Assembly (NCBI GenBank): GCA_013433145.1
Contig: CM024169.1
Coordinates: 3,100,001-3,164,000 of the forward strand
Length of the DNA: 64,000 bases
Direction of reading: 5' to 3'
Source of the DNA: Ascaris suum
Lineage: Eukaryota > Nematoda > Chromadorea > Rhabditida > Ascarididae
Below, one piece after another: positions 1 through 11,889 of this stretch; positions within the stretch are counted from its first letter, which is position 1, and each line of letters starts with the position of its first letter. The translations under genes were made by a program, and so were the position numbers. Under the pieces are notes generated by a model. The model ran no database searches, had not been told where the DNA came from, and worked only from the letters and a program-made list of their open reading frames with translations.

Positions 1-3000
1 GTGGGATGCGAACAAATTAGCACATGATTCCGCCATATTCACAAAGAAATAGAAGTGAAAATTCTAGCTGTTTCAATTAAGAAGTTTGCCTGTTACGATT
101 GTATAGCGATAAACTGGCGCTCAATAAAAATGCCCATTTTTGAAGCAGTAATGAACGCAATCGACCGAATGAATAACGATTATAATTATAGACGACAATC
201 GATGTGGAAAAAATTCATTTCAACGGTTGTTACCGCAAAAAAAAAAGAAAGTAAAATGGTGTGGCTATCGTTAATGAATTTGATTAAATTTGTGGATCGC
301 TTTGCAACGTTATGCTCATTTCTCAACATTAGAAAAAGATGCAAATGTTGCCTGGTTGTATAGCAGTAATCACGAATGTCAAAGCAAATAGAGCATTGTT
401 TTTTGATAAAAGGTGATAATGAGGAAAATAAGAACGTTGCAGTTACTGTGGCTCTTTACAAGGTATTAGATAATAGTTAATAAAGACGTTTCATTCACTT
501 TGGAACATGAAGGATCTATGGGTTTCCTCATCTCTATGATGGACGTTAACAAGTTATCTTGTGTTCATCAGCTGACAAAAAAAAAATTCTCTCTCGAGTA
601 GCGGGAATGAGGAAATTTTATTACGCAATGTGTTCGAATAAGATGCACTGAAGAGAAATGTGATGCATAGATGTTAACGGAGAAACAACAATTGATTGCA
701 AAAACACGATGCCAAAATATAATCGATACATCCAGGAATAAAAAGGAAAATGCGACAGGCTGAAGCTCGATGGGGTCCAATTCGCCCATATGCAAAACTA
801 TTTTTAAAAAACGCCGAACTCGAGAAAACAAATCGAATCGTTCCAGAACTATGCTATACTTTTTAATGTGCCATTTCAGTAGCGAACACTTAGAAGAATG
901 GAAACTTGCAAATGTAACGGTCATATAGAAGTCGACCAAATTGTAAGTCTATATCGCGACTGCTTTGGGTATCGAAATTCTGTGAACGTTGCGTTTGCGC
1001 CCAAATTCATATTGCAGCATAGCGGAAAATGGCACAGTTTCACCAAACGTTTCGCAAAGACGTCCTAACACACATACTTAATCGAAATCATTGACGAAGG
1101 GAATCTCGAAAAGGAAAAAAGATAACTCAGCCGGATGTCAAGAAAATTTCCAACACCATTAAACCATAGATTCTCGTTGTTCACCTAGTGGATCACCCAA
1201 TTCGAATAAGGAGATACATCTCCGTTTTATTGTGAATTTATTGGACAACGCACACTATGGGAACTTGTATAAGTCAGATAGTAACGAAGCGGAAAACCGT
1301 CGCTGTTGGCTCCCCAGAAAACTCATCCTGTCCTCTCTTCATCTCTATCGCCTTTTCATCTTTTCGGCGTCGAGAAAATGTTTGCTGGAAGGGCACTCCT
1401 GTATGCAAGTGATGTCCAGCTTCAACTTTAAGAACTGAGAGCAACAACAATCAACAAAAGAAACTCATGATCATTGTTAGAGAAACAGCAATTAGCAGAA
1501 ACTTTGCGAACTAGTACTGTGGATTCACTATTACTTTTAAACCATGGTAATTTACGGTTACTTTCTCCAGGATTTCGGAAACTTCATGACCGACGTCATA
1601 CTTTACACTTGAACGTCTCCTAAGCTTTATTATATGAGATACTGCAATGAAGAAGAACTTTATGAATTATGCAATAATATACTTCATCGAATGGCGACCT
1701 CCACGGAATGCATTCTGTTGCGCTTTACCGTGAGTAAAACTTCTTACAGTGTGCTATATTATGCCCTATTACCCCGAAACTTGCTCTATAGCGATAAAAT
1801 ATAAATAAAACCGTGATTTGAATGTCGAGCTCTTCATTTTGCCAGCAATGTTGGATTCGTTGCTGTTTTCACTTTTCATCACTTTCGCAACAAATTTGAA
1901 AATTATGATTTATGTTGGATTAAACTTTTGTATGCGAAATGCTTAAGGCGATTAAGTGACGATTTTCGAGATGAGCCCACTCGGTGAGCTTTTCACCTGC
2001 GATTGCGTTGTTCCGAACTACATATTATTACTGCTCCTTACTAAATGCGCATTCGCCCAAATTGTAGCTTTGTGAATCGTTTCTGCTTCTCGCAATTCAT
2101 GCTGACATATCTTTTCTATGCTTTAGCTCTTCGGGACGTCAAAATAAATAAAGAAACAAAATATCACAGGAGTTATACATTTCTCAAATTTTTGTAAAGC
2201 TTTTCCGCACTTTGTAACAAAATCACCTAGCACATTCAACTTGGCTCCTATGGTTAGTGAAGGAGAACTTGCATAAGACTATATATCGCATTCATAAAGA
2301 ACCTATCAAATATAGAACTTTATGACCGTTTCTAAAAAAAAAAAAAAAATTCCTTTCCCTCGAAATCTTTCATTTGTTCAGCAAAGCAAAAAACCGTTAA
2401 AAGTACCGCATCGTCTGCTCAATCGAATAACAACCTATGGCCTGAAATTCGGGTACTTCTATTTGCTCGAATTGTTAAGACCAGCGAAGGGCGTCAATGT
2501 GAATAGGATTTTATGACATGGATGAACTCGTTCACATGTGCCTCCACTCTAAGAGTTCTAGTAATTTATAAATTAGACAAACCTTTCTCAGTATGAGATT
2601 TCATTTACAGTTCGTTCATCAAGCTCCTTAGTAGCAATCCTACAATTTGCGAACATATATTAACTGCTGCCTCCGAATGCTATAGTTGCTCCTTTTTCTA
2701 CTCTTCATTATAGCTAATCGCTAGGTGTACGACTGACCTAATCGAGTACAAACCATTGCGTACATTAGTGCAATATGATTACAAATAAATGCCATTCATA
2801 TAACAAATTATTGCAAAATTTTTTCAACTGACATCAAATATCTAACGTATAATTTAATGCGCTCTATAAAGTATCATCTAAAGGCGGCTGAAAGTAGTAC
2901 CTTCATAGAATTTCTTCTTAGTAAACTAGTTCTGCTCCAATATAATGAGCATTCTCAAGCGTTAAGCATTAATATTAAGAACCCTATCTCAGCAACTATT

Positions 3001-3957
3001 TCGTCTTACCTCTATATTTTAATAATTAGAGTGTTATAGCACCTACTGGCAAAGCTATCAGTAGGCAGTTAAATGGCACAAATAGAAAGTTTGAATTTAA
3101 ACAATCTTGACGAAATCATGCATCAATTACTAAAGATATGCTCATGATCATCAATTACTTTTTGCCGATTTTTTTTCCCAAAGTTGAGAACAAATTACTG
3201 AGAGCTTTGTGCTCATATACAATTAATTTCAAGTTTATCTCGATGGTGGGTAATTAATCAATGCCTTTTATCAACACAATTTCGCAGTTTCACAATAATT
3301 TCCAATGAATTTTATTTTAAAGGGCTGCAACATGAAGATAATTCATCAAATTGTATTGCCAGTTTTGTTTTATAAGATTTTGATTTTAACGAAATAATAT
3401 CACGTTTAAAGACGAACATCAATATCAATATTTATATTTCAGCATTGAAAAAAAGCTATAAAACATCGAAGTATAAGGTTAGCTTCCAAGGGAGTATCAG
3501 CAACAGCTATGTCTCAACTGTGTACATCATCTTGCTTTATTTGAATTATTCTCATCTCTATTAAACGGTGTATCTCTACTTCACTAATGCCAACTGTCCG
3601 TTTCTGCTTTTATCCAACAATAAGTAATATCACGTTGGCATTTGCTTCATTGGGGATTCAGCCAATCAAAAGTTAACGCTTTGGTTTATAAGGAGTTGAA
3701 TAAGAAACACGTCTCTTTTATTAGACACGTTTTCAGATAAGAAGTGAGATTGCTACTGAGTGGTAATATCGGCCTGGATACTGATTATCTAACTCTATCA
3801 GTTCTCTAACTCTATCAGTTCCAGAATAAAGCTTCAAGGATTCCCAAAAACCCCTGCTATCAAAACATCTAAGTCTTTAGTGTCGCTGAGTTCAGCGGTA
3901 CAGCTATCAATATAAATGACGAATAAACGCAATTCGATGTAATGAACGACGAGGGTT

Positions 3958-4146
<189 letters not shown>

Positions 4147-6393
4147 TCACTTATGTTCAACACGTTTTGTTCGTGACTAACAGGCGAGATATGAAAATTT
4201 GCAACATCCTCATTATTTTTTTTTCATTGCATACCACAATATCCATAGTCATTAAGTCCTCGTTGTCTCTGCTTGTAGCTTTGCCTCTCTAATTGGTCCA
4301 ACTTCAATTTCAGCTCCGAAAAAAACTAAACTTTTACAGCCTTTATAACAAAAAAGGCTTATACATAGCGACAAAGTTACTAACAACCGAGATGATCACA
4401 ATGCATCTAACCCATTCGACAGCAAACAGAGTTTGACATATTAAGTAGCAGATGAATTAGCTAATGAACCAACATCCCTGTTGCTCATTTCCTCTAACAG
4501 TTAAATCTGTAAATTTTGAATTCCCGTTGCATAGTTACTAATCCCATATGGAATATTTCCTTCCAAATACTGAAAGATGACCGATGGAATGCTGAAACTT
4601 CAACTTATGCAAATTTTGCGTATTTTGTGCTGACGATAGCAGCAGCGCTTGAACAGCAGCTTGCCATCATTTTGTAGTGTATCGATTGGAGAAGTTATAT
4701 TTGACGATAATAATATTTAGCAGATTCTTCTTGATGAAAGCTGCAAAGATTATCGTGCTTCTGAGGACGCAGCGTCTACTATGGAAAAGGTCAGCCATTG
4801 TAGTTGCTTGATTTTCTTTCTGATATAAAGCCACAATCGAGGCTTGGAGTCATATTCACGTTGTGGAAACCGGCTCATATTGTCCTTGCATATGAAAAAT
4901 ACACCAACAGGTAGCGTAAAATTATCGATCTATAAACTGACATATATCGTATCGCATGGAGACTGTTTGAAAAAATCGTTTGCCATCAAAGAGCTAATTT
5001 TGTATTTGAAATCATGCAATTAGTGAGAAGGAGCAATGATTATTGCATAGACATTGCAACACTAGTCGGTGACACCCTTAGACAAGTGATCCGAATTAGT
5101 AGATTCGAAGGATGTCATCGGTGTTGTTCATTTAAGCCTTCAGAAAGCCGGTAACCACGTGTTGATCCTTAATCATTGTGTGCCTTCGAAAGTAAGGAAG
5201 CGACTGTGAACGTATTACAATGATTTGATAGCTTTTTAATCCGTGCTAGTTAAGGAATATCTGTAAATTACCTTCCAACTAATATGTGCTGATTTCAGGG
5301 TTTTCTCAAGGTTTTTTAGTGGATCATTTACTTCCTCTCTTATATACCAAGGTACTACTCGACTCTTCATTAAACTGGAATAGCAGTTGATCGCACGCTT
5401 TATTTCTTCTCACATGTAACTCAACTATTAGATGGTGACCTATGACACGATCTTTATCTCTTCTGCCATGGATGCGGTATTCGATGTCACCTCCGAGATG
5501 CGAATGAATCTTTCTATTCATATATATCCGATGCTCGTTGGCATTATGCTATAGCTTCGTCTTTGCTCATAATCAAAAACACTGTTCTGGATCGTATAAT
5601 TATAATTGGAGATTCGGGTATAATGCTCGAAAACAAAAAATCTCACATTCTTCTGAAGAAGTCATTAAGGCAAATAATTCTATTAGATTTGTTTAGTGAT
5701 CATATAGAGAATTTCTTGCATGTTTGTGGAAAAAAACCTTTGTTATGCTTATTTTTGATCTTGATCACCCCGTTAATTTCACAAAAAAATGCTCAAGATT
5801 CCTAGTAATTGAGAGTCATTCAAAGGTGATCCGATAAATAAAATCGTCCACTTTGCCATCATCCGCTTGCTTACGATACACTGCAACCGAAAATACTTAT
5901 ATCTGACATGCTTGAAGCATATAAAATGCTCAGCAATATTCCGATCCGGATTCCTCTAATTTCATTTACTCTCCTGTTTATAATATGACAAGGATTAACG
6001 GAATAAAACACTCTTAGGAAATGAGAGAATTGTTCTACTTTCATATCGGATCATAAGAAGTGTGGGATCCACCCCACTGTGAACAGAAATGTTAAAGGCG
6101 TAAATCACTAGATTTCTGTGAATTTTATTGTTGGATTCTTCAGCAAAAATGCATTGTAACTTGGAAGAACGCTTTGTTTTGACGATTTGTGAGTTGTGCT
6201 AAACGTCATTGTTTTCCTTCTTAATGCTGTTATTACTGCCATGATTGCATTTGATCTTTCTATCTTCTTTTAAAATTTGTTTACGTGCCCTTTGCGTGCT
6301 TACATATACTCTTAGACGATTTTTTATTTTTGCTTGACTATCAAAGCGGTTTATTCTCCAACATAGTTGAATAAATCCCGTCATTCATTCATT

Positions 6394-6475
6394 ATACATT
6401 TTATTTATTTATTTATTTGTTTATTTATTTACTTATTTGTTTACTTATTTATTTATTTATATTTATAATTATTTA
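6394..6475. repeat. (TTTA)n-type tetranucleotide repeat, imperfect
   Basis: About 80 bases of TTTA units with scattered TTTG and CTTA variants. It resembles the array in front of ced-3 exon 6 but is more degenerate. Confidence 0.9.
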
Positions 6476-7587
6476 CATTATATTCGCCTTTACATTTTTA
6501 TATTTATACGTACATATTGTAAATGAACTATTACATGAATATGCCTTTATGGATGGGCACATCAACACATGCACCGGCAGTTAGAAATTTTTAATTGATA
6601 TTGTGTTAAGCATGCATTAAAAGTGACCTTTATCTAAGAAGGTAGCTGATCGAGAAGGCATAGGAATAAAGATCAATAGCGTAGACGGCAACTCCGCGAA
6701 AAATCTGATTTCAATGGCTGCTGCTACGAGAAAAAAAAGTGGCAGAAAAGCTTTTGTTAATAAACGTAGCGGAAATAGCCTTTCTGCTGAGATACCTTCG
6801 TTTCTGATATCATTTGCAATGGGGGAATTTTTTTATGCATCACTGCCACAAATCTCTTCAAAAATTGGAGCAATGAAGACGCACATATATACTTTTTTGG
6901 ATATAATGAAAGAAACTAGTTTCATAGCAACAGCATTTTTAAAAAAATCGTTGATTCACAAAAAAAAATCAGCAATACTAATTAATAAGATTTAAGGCTT
7001 TATAACCTTAGCAGTTATGATCGCTTGAAAGAAAGCATGATAATCGCAACTATTTAAAAGGCTTTCATTAAATGCTTTTATCAAAAAGCAAGTAAACGTA
7101 TAAAACTGCCATGAAATAACGCTTAATGCTATTCAGCCAAAAAAAAGTGAGAAAGAAAAAAAACGAGTTGGTGATCACTCCCGCAAGTGGAGTCTACTAT
7201 CTTTATGACATGAACATCGCAACTACAGGAAGCGAGAAGGAACAAATGAATACATTATCGAATGCGCATCTTTCTTATACCAAATTCTATCATCTTACAG
7301 TTTTTTCCCTTCATTTACAGTATATTACTACTTGTTGCAATCTACAGTAGTCCTTTCATATATGAACGAAATACAAAGAGGCGTCTAATGTTACAGCTAA
7401 AAACCTCAAGAATTGCCAAAAGTGTAACGTTGAATCCGCATTGAAATTGCATCACACCTTGGTTCAATAAATTTTTATTTTCTGTAAGAAATCTCTGTTG
7501 ACAGACTATCATTTCAAAAATTGCATCATTTTCTGCTATGCTTCGTTCTCCCCTCTTTCGACAATAAAAACACCTTTATTTTATAAT

Positions 7588-7712
7588 GTGACAAAATTGG
7601 ACAATTCTCCGACAATGTCACATCTGTTTGAGAGTATGACAAAATACATCTGTTCCCTATGACAATATGACATTATGACAATGTGACAAACAAATATTAC
7701 ATCAGTTCCTCT
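7588..7712. repeat. Short degenerate TGACAA/ACATCTGTTCC repeat cluster
   Basis: The words TGACAA, ATGTGACA and ACATC(T/A)GTT(C/T) recur several times over about 120 bases. The two clearest units run from TGACAAAATACATCTGTTCC to a later TGACAAACAAATATTACATC. This looks like a decayed minisatellite; no coding function is suggested. Confidence 0.5.
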
Positions 7713-8012
7713 AATTAAAAATAATACGCATCCGACAAAATAAATAAGCAAAGAAACAAAAAAAACGTCTGCAACATCAGCACGGCATGAAGATTTCGTT
7801 CTCAACAAATGCAAGAAAAAAATTTTTAAAAAATGTCGGATTGGTATTAGTGTATAATATTACGAGGAATGCAGTGATGATAAACGCTTGTTTGACGTTT
7901 TACGATATGGTGCCATCGGGAACGGCTTCGGTTGGCACCCTCATTTACCTTTGCTCTCCTCTATGGGGAAAAAGCTACTTCTTGTCTCCTTCTCCTTTTC
8001 CGCAAATCGTAC

Positions 8013-8582
8013 TCATATTTCGTTCGATTGCCAGAGTAGTTTATCTAAGAAGAATTGAACGATTCTAAAACGACTATATCCGGAGTTGATGACTACTTGA
8101 GTTTCGAAATAAGGAACTGAAGAAACGTCTCGCAAGACGACGAAAGATGTGCGCGATAATGTCTTACCAAGCTTCTTAGTCGTTATGATGTGTTTGCAAG
8201 CTGTCAACACGGCCGTCGCATTCTCACCAACACCAAATGACCTCAGTGGGAACAATACCATAAATACAAATTGCGAGGCAGTAAGATCGAACTTAATTAT
8301 GCCATCAATTTGAATACTATGGCTATTGCGTTGCCTCACCTCAAACTTGGGTACTTGAACCGTTGGTATCGGATGATGAAGAAAAAACACACATAAATCG
8401 AAACAGTGAACTAAGTAAGAAAGTTTGAAAGCGTTCAGCAGATGATATCTCTTCATCGAGGTCATATGTAGACACGAGATGCATATTTTAAACGAGAGCT
8501 GTTTTGTTGAGGCCCAACTCTGCCTTTTGATATCACCTGTGACTATGCAAAAATGCATTTTGATAACATTCGTGAAGTTCAT
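8013..8582 (-). CDS. Unassigned long open frame (189 codons) overlapping the SL1-like element
   Basis: This is the longest ATG-initiated single-exon frame in the window apart from repeats, and unusual for AT-rich DNA. The downstream part (about 8340 to 8013) reads like protein, with stretches such as FDLTASQFVFMVLFPLRSFG and a basic tail. The upstream part is cysteine- and histidine-rich and looks less like coding. The SL1-like 22-mer lies inside the frame and is followed by a good splice donor (GAG|GTGAGG), so the frame may be fortuitous. No domain was recognised, and neither boundary has strong splice signals. Confidence 0.2.
   Translation of the reverse strand: MNFTNVIKMHFCIVTGDIKRQSWASTKQLSFKICISCLHMTSMKRYHLLNAFKLSYLVHCFDLCVFFLHHPIPTVQVPKFEVRQRNSHSIQIDGIIKFDLTASQFVFMVLFPLRSFGVGENATAVLTACKHIITTKKLGKTLSRTSFVVLRDVSSVPYFETQVVINSGYSRFRIVQFFLDKLLWQSNEI
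8340..8361 (-). ncRNA. SL1-like spliced-leader sequence (possible SL RNA gene variant or pseudogene)
   Basis: On the minus strand these 22 bases match the canonical nematode SL1 leader at 20 positions, with changes at leader positions 5 (T to C) and 8 (T to G). The block CCCAAGTTTGAG is intact and is followed directly by GTGAGG, a good 5' splice site, which is the layout of an SL RNA gene. The expected Sm-binding site (AATTTTTGG type) is not clear downstream: only AATTTGTATTTATGG is seen about 70 bases on. I see no 5S rRNA beside it, although SL1 genes often sit in 5S clusters. It may be a divergent SL RNA, a pseudogene, or a leader carried in by a retrocopied mRNA. The SL1 sequence is compared from memory. 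Confidence 0.45.
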
Positions 8583-8735
8583 GTCATTTTATTGAATCTC
8601 CCGACGTTGTGTGGTCAACGCCGTCAAGAGGTAAAGATTGAAAGCATTGACGAGAGGTGCGGGAAATCGAGTGGTGTGAATGTTGTGTTGAGACCTTTTA
8701 AAACGATGAGCATTGGATCAGTTTGGTGTGGCTAA

Positions 8736-11700
8736 CTGTGGCACTTAAGTTAATTCGACCAGTTTCCATTTGTATTTCTCATATTTAAGTCTTGTCTTTT
8801 TCTGCTCGACCAGTTGGCTGCAGCTAATTTATTAATGGTAGTGTTGTACATCGACTAATGTACTCAACACCTGAATCTTCCTTTTGAAGACATCGTTCAC
8901 TTTTTGCTTTTCTTTTTCTTCTTCCTGACAGGATCTCTCAAATTTATCCCACTCATTCTTCTATGATGCTTCAGATTGGAACTTACTTCTTCCTCCCTAA
9001 AATGCCTTAAGCCTCTAGGAAATATTTTGTACAGGTCACTGTAATGCCTCCATATCGTTGTTCCGGTTTGTTCGATTAACTATCTCGAAGTCTTTCTCTC
9101 CGTTCTCTCTTCGTGATGGTCTTGTTGTTCATTATAATGGCACTCGGAATGACCTTTCGTTCTCTCATATTGGCGAAATGTTGCAATACAGTCAACTTGC
9201 ATCACTATCGCATATAATCGTCGCGATAATCCAACTCTTCAACAAAATCCCACAGATCCTTTCACTGTTTTGCACATATTATTCTCTTTTACATTGTGTT
9301 TATGTGTAATTTGTCATATACGCGCTAAGGCACGAACCAATCAGGGCATGTGCATGCTTGGATCTATGCGTCCAGGTGTAATAGATATCCGATTTTAAAG
9401 GGCAGAGGAGAGAAAACGGTGAAGTAGTTAAGGCAAGGTGAAGTGCGTGCGAAAATTTCGCTGGTCAAAACTCGAGAACGCGACGTTACGTACAGAAAGA
9501 TTCTCTCGGGACTTAAATGTAGAAAAAAATTGTTAAATAGCCTGGACATAGAAATGTTTTGACACACAGCAGCGACTTGCTGCTTTCAGGGGAGAATAGC
9601 GCGGAACAATCAAACTCGATCACCTGGAACGGTCACATCGTTGCAACGCTTTAGGGCTGTAACAAATCGGACTTTGAAGTTTTGAAATTCGTGCGGGAAA
9701 ATTGTATTTGAATTCAAATGATGCGTGCGCTAGGTTTTGTTATTGTTTTCCTTAGTAGCCCTTAAGCTGCAACGGTGGGAGGATATTTGATGAGGGGGGG
9801 TGAGGGAGGGAGGGAAGGGGGTTGTTGCTGTTTTCATTTCGGACATGTTTTGATGTGGTTTTAAAAACATGCCGTATTATTGCTTGTATTATTCGTATTA
9901 TTGCAGGTTGCCTTATTTCCGTTTATATGATAGGTGCGAAACTTTTGCCTTGCATGAGCTTAGTAACACAGTTGCACTCATGCTAGGCGCCGTCCGATTT
10001 TTGTTGCTTAAAAGCGTGGGAAAAGCAATTTCATCGCCGCAGAGTACAACATATCTATGTTATCTCTCTTGCCTATCTTGAATTTGAAAAAATACCTCAT
10101 TGTTTATCCTCGTTGGGTTATTATCAAAGCAGTCTTTATTATTTCCACAGAAACTAGCAACAATCTTTCCTAGAAGCAGTTAGTTTTCATTCAAATGTAC
10201 TATTGATGTTCTATACGGAGAGGGCATTTCGTTTAGTGCAAATTTTCTGATAGTTTTTGAAGAAATTGTTTAACACCTTTCAGGTATTACATCTTCGCTC
10301 ATTGAGAAGTTTGCCTTTCTCTCTTCGATTCGGCTATCGTTCATTATAAGTCGTTCCCTCGACCGATTTGCCATCGATTGCAATGGATATTAAAAAAAGA
10401 AGATCATCAGTACGTCTTAAATAATTGTATTCCAATATCTATATATTTTAATCGTTTTAACTATTATCTTTAGAACGAATAAAAAAAGCTCAACGTTTTC
10501 ATATGCACAGATTTCTACGGATGCAGACTATTATTTGCAAATATTCCAACAACAATATTTCAGAAGTCTTGTAAAATCTGTAAAATATTATGTGGTACTA
10601 ATTTATTCGATATTAATTGCTCTAATTAGATAATAATTAATAAGAGAGAACGAATCTCTTTGTGAATAAGAGCAGAGTGATATATGAAAATACCGCATCG
10701 CAACTGAAAACCCTCTAAATTGTGTTGGAAAGTGAAATTAAATTTATTTATGGGTACATTTGATCGGATTTTCAATTGCGATAATATTCACTATTCCATA
10801 CCGTCGTGATATGAGGTCTGAAATTAAAATCCGCTTGTTTGTTATTTTAGAGTATTTTCTATAAGCGCATAGTTTGCATTTACCTTCTTAGTATTAAATG
10901 TTCTTCTTCCCACAGAATTTTGGAGTTTTGCAAGAGTTGCTTGCTTGCGGGTGGAGCGAGGAATTCGATATTAACGTTGCACGATGAAGCCTAGAATAGT
11001 GCTACGGGGTTTTCTTGTTCCCAAAAACGAATAATAACCTCCGCCTTGAAAAATCTCTTCACAAGTGCTGAAATATTTAGTGCCATCAGCAGTCTTTGCT
11101 AGTGATTTCTACTCATCCACTTCCGCTTTTATGCGCTTTTAAAGATTTTCTTATGGCAGAGGCGCATTATGGTATATATTGTCATCGCGCGTGTCTGTAT
11201 GTCAGTCTAAGAAATAGATTTAACACGGAACCATTAAACCTTTAAAACTTGGTTGACCTGATGGCATTGTATAAGATGTTTCATTTTGATTCATCGACTT
11301 TTACAAAATCAGAGGCATCGAAATAAAAGGGAAAGAAGCCAAGCGACGATTTAAACTATGTGCAATTGGTTTTCCTATAAGATGCGTGAGTGATCTTGTG
11401 AGGATTGCGTCGGTAATAAGTTGAAATATGCTAAAAAATTGCATCCATTTCGCACTAATCATATTTTGGCCTTAAGCTGGTCGAATCACAAAAAAAGTGA
11501 ACCTTTTATCGAAGTTCGTTTAATATAGCTCGTCGAATTAATCGAAATGTGATGCCGTTGTACCGCATATTTAATTTTTCCCTAGTAACTTATGAATTGG
11601 TTTGTCAAGATAAACAGGATGCAAGGGCACTTATCATTTTTGCATTTGTTCTTAACATAGCAGCGACGTTTATTTGTAGATTTTTATTGACTTTGGAACA

Positions 11701-11868
11701 AGAGGAGCAAAGGATGTCCAGAAGGTGGAGGGGGGAGAAAAGTCGTGGGCTTATGGCTCATCATAATTGCTCAGTTCGGTCATTAGTGTTCATCGAGCTA
11801 TTAAGCAGAATTTATTGCAGAAAAGAATCACTTAAGTTTCATTCATTCAATTGGAGTGATATTTCCAG
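8736..11868. other. Intergenic DNA upstream of knl-1; no gene supported
   Basis: About 3.1 kb without convincing exons. A G-rich tract at about 9795-9821 could form a quadruplex on the plus strand. The frame at 11549-11875 (108 codons) ends at the inferred trans-splice site of knl-1 and has no matching splice signals, so it is treated as chance. Promoter elements of knl-1 are presumably here, but no specific site can be named. Confidence 0.45.
11861..11868 (+). promoter_or_regulatory. Probable trans-splice acceptor of knl-1
   Basis: The sequence ATTTCCAG ends 21 bases before the knl-1 start codon. A strong worm 3' splice signal so close upstream of the ATG, with no upstream exon needed, is the usual arrangement for spliced-leader addition. 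Confidence 0.6.
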
Positions 11869-11889
11869 ATTTTAAAAACTCAGCCAACA

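Noticed and set aside
7581..7814. 77-codon minus frame over the TGACAA cluster
   Set aside because: It follows the short repeats and has no splice context.
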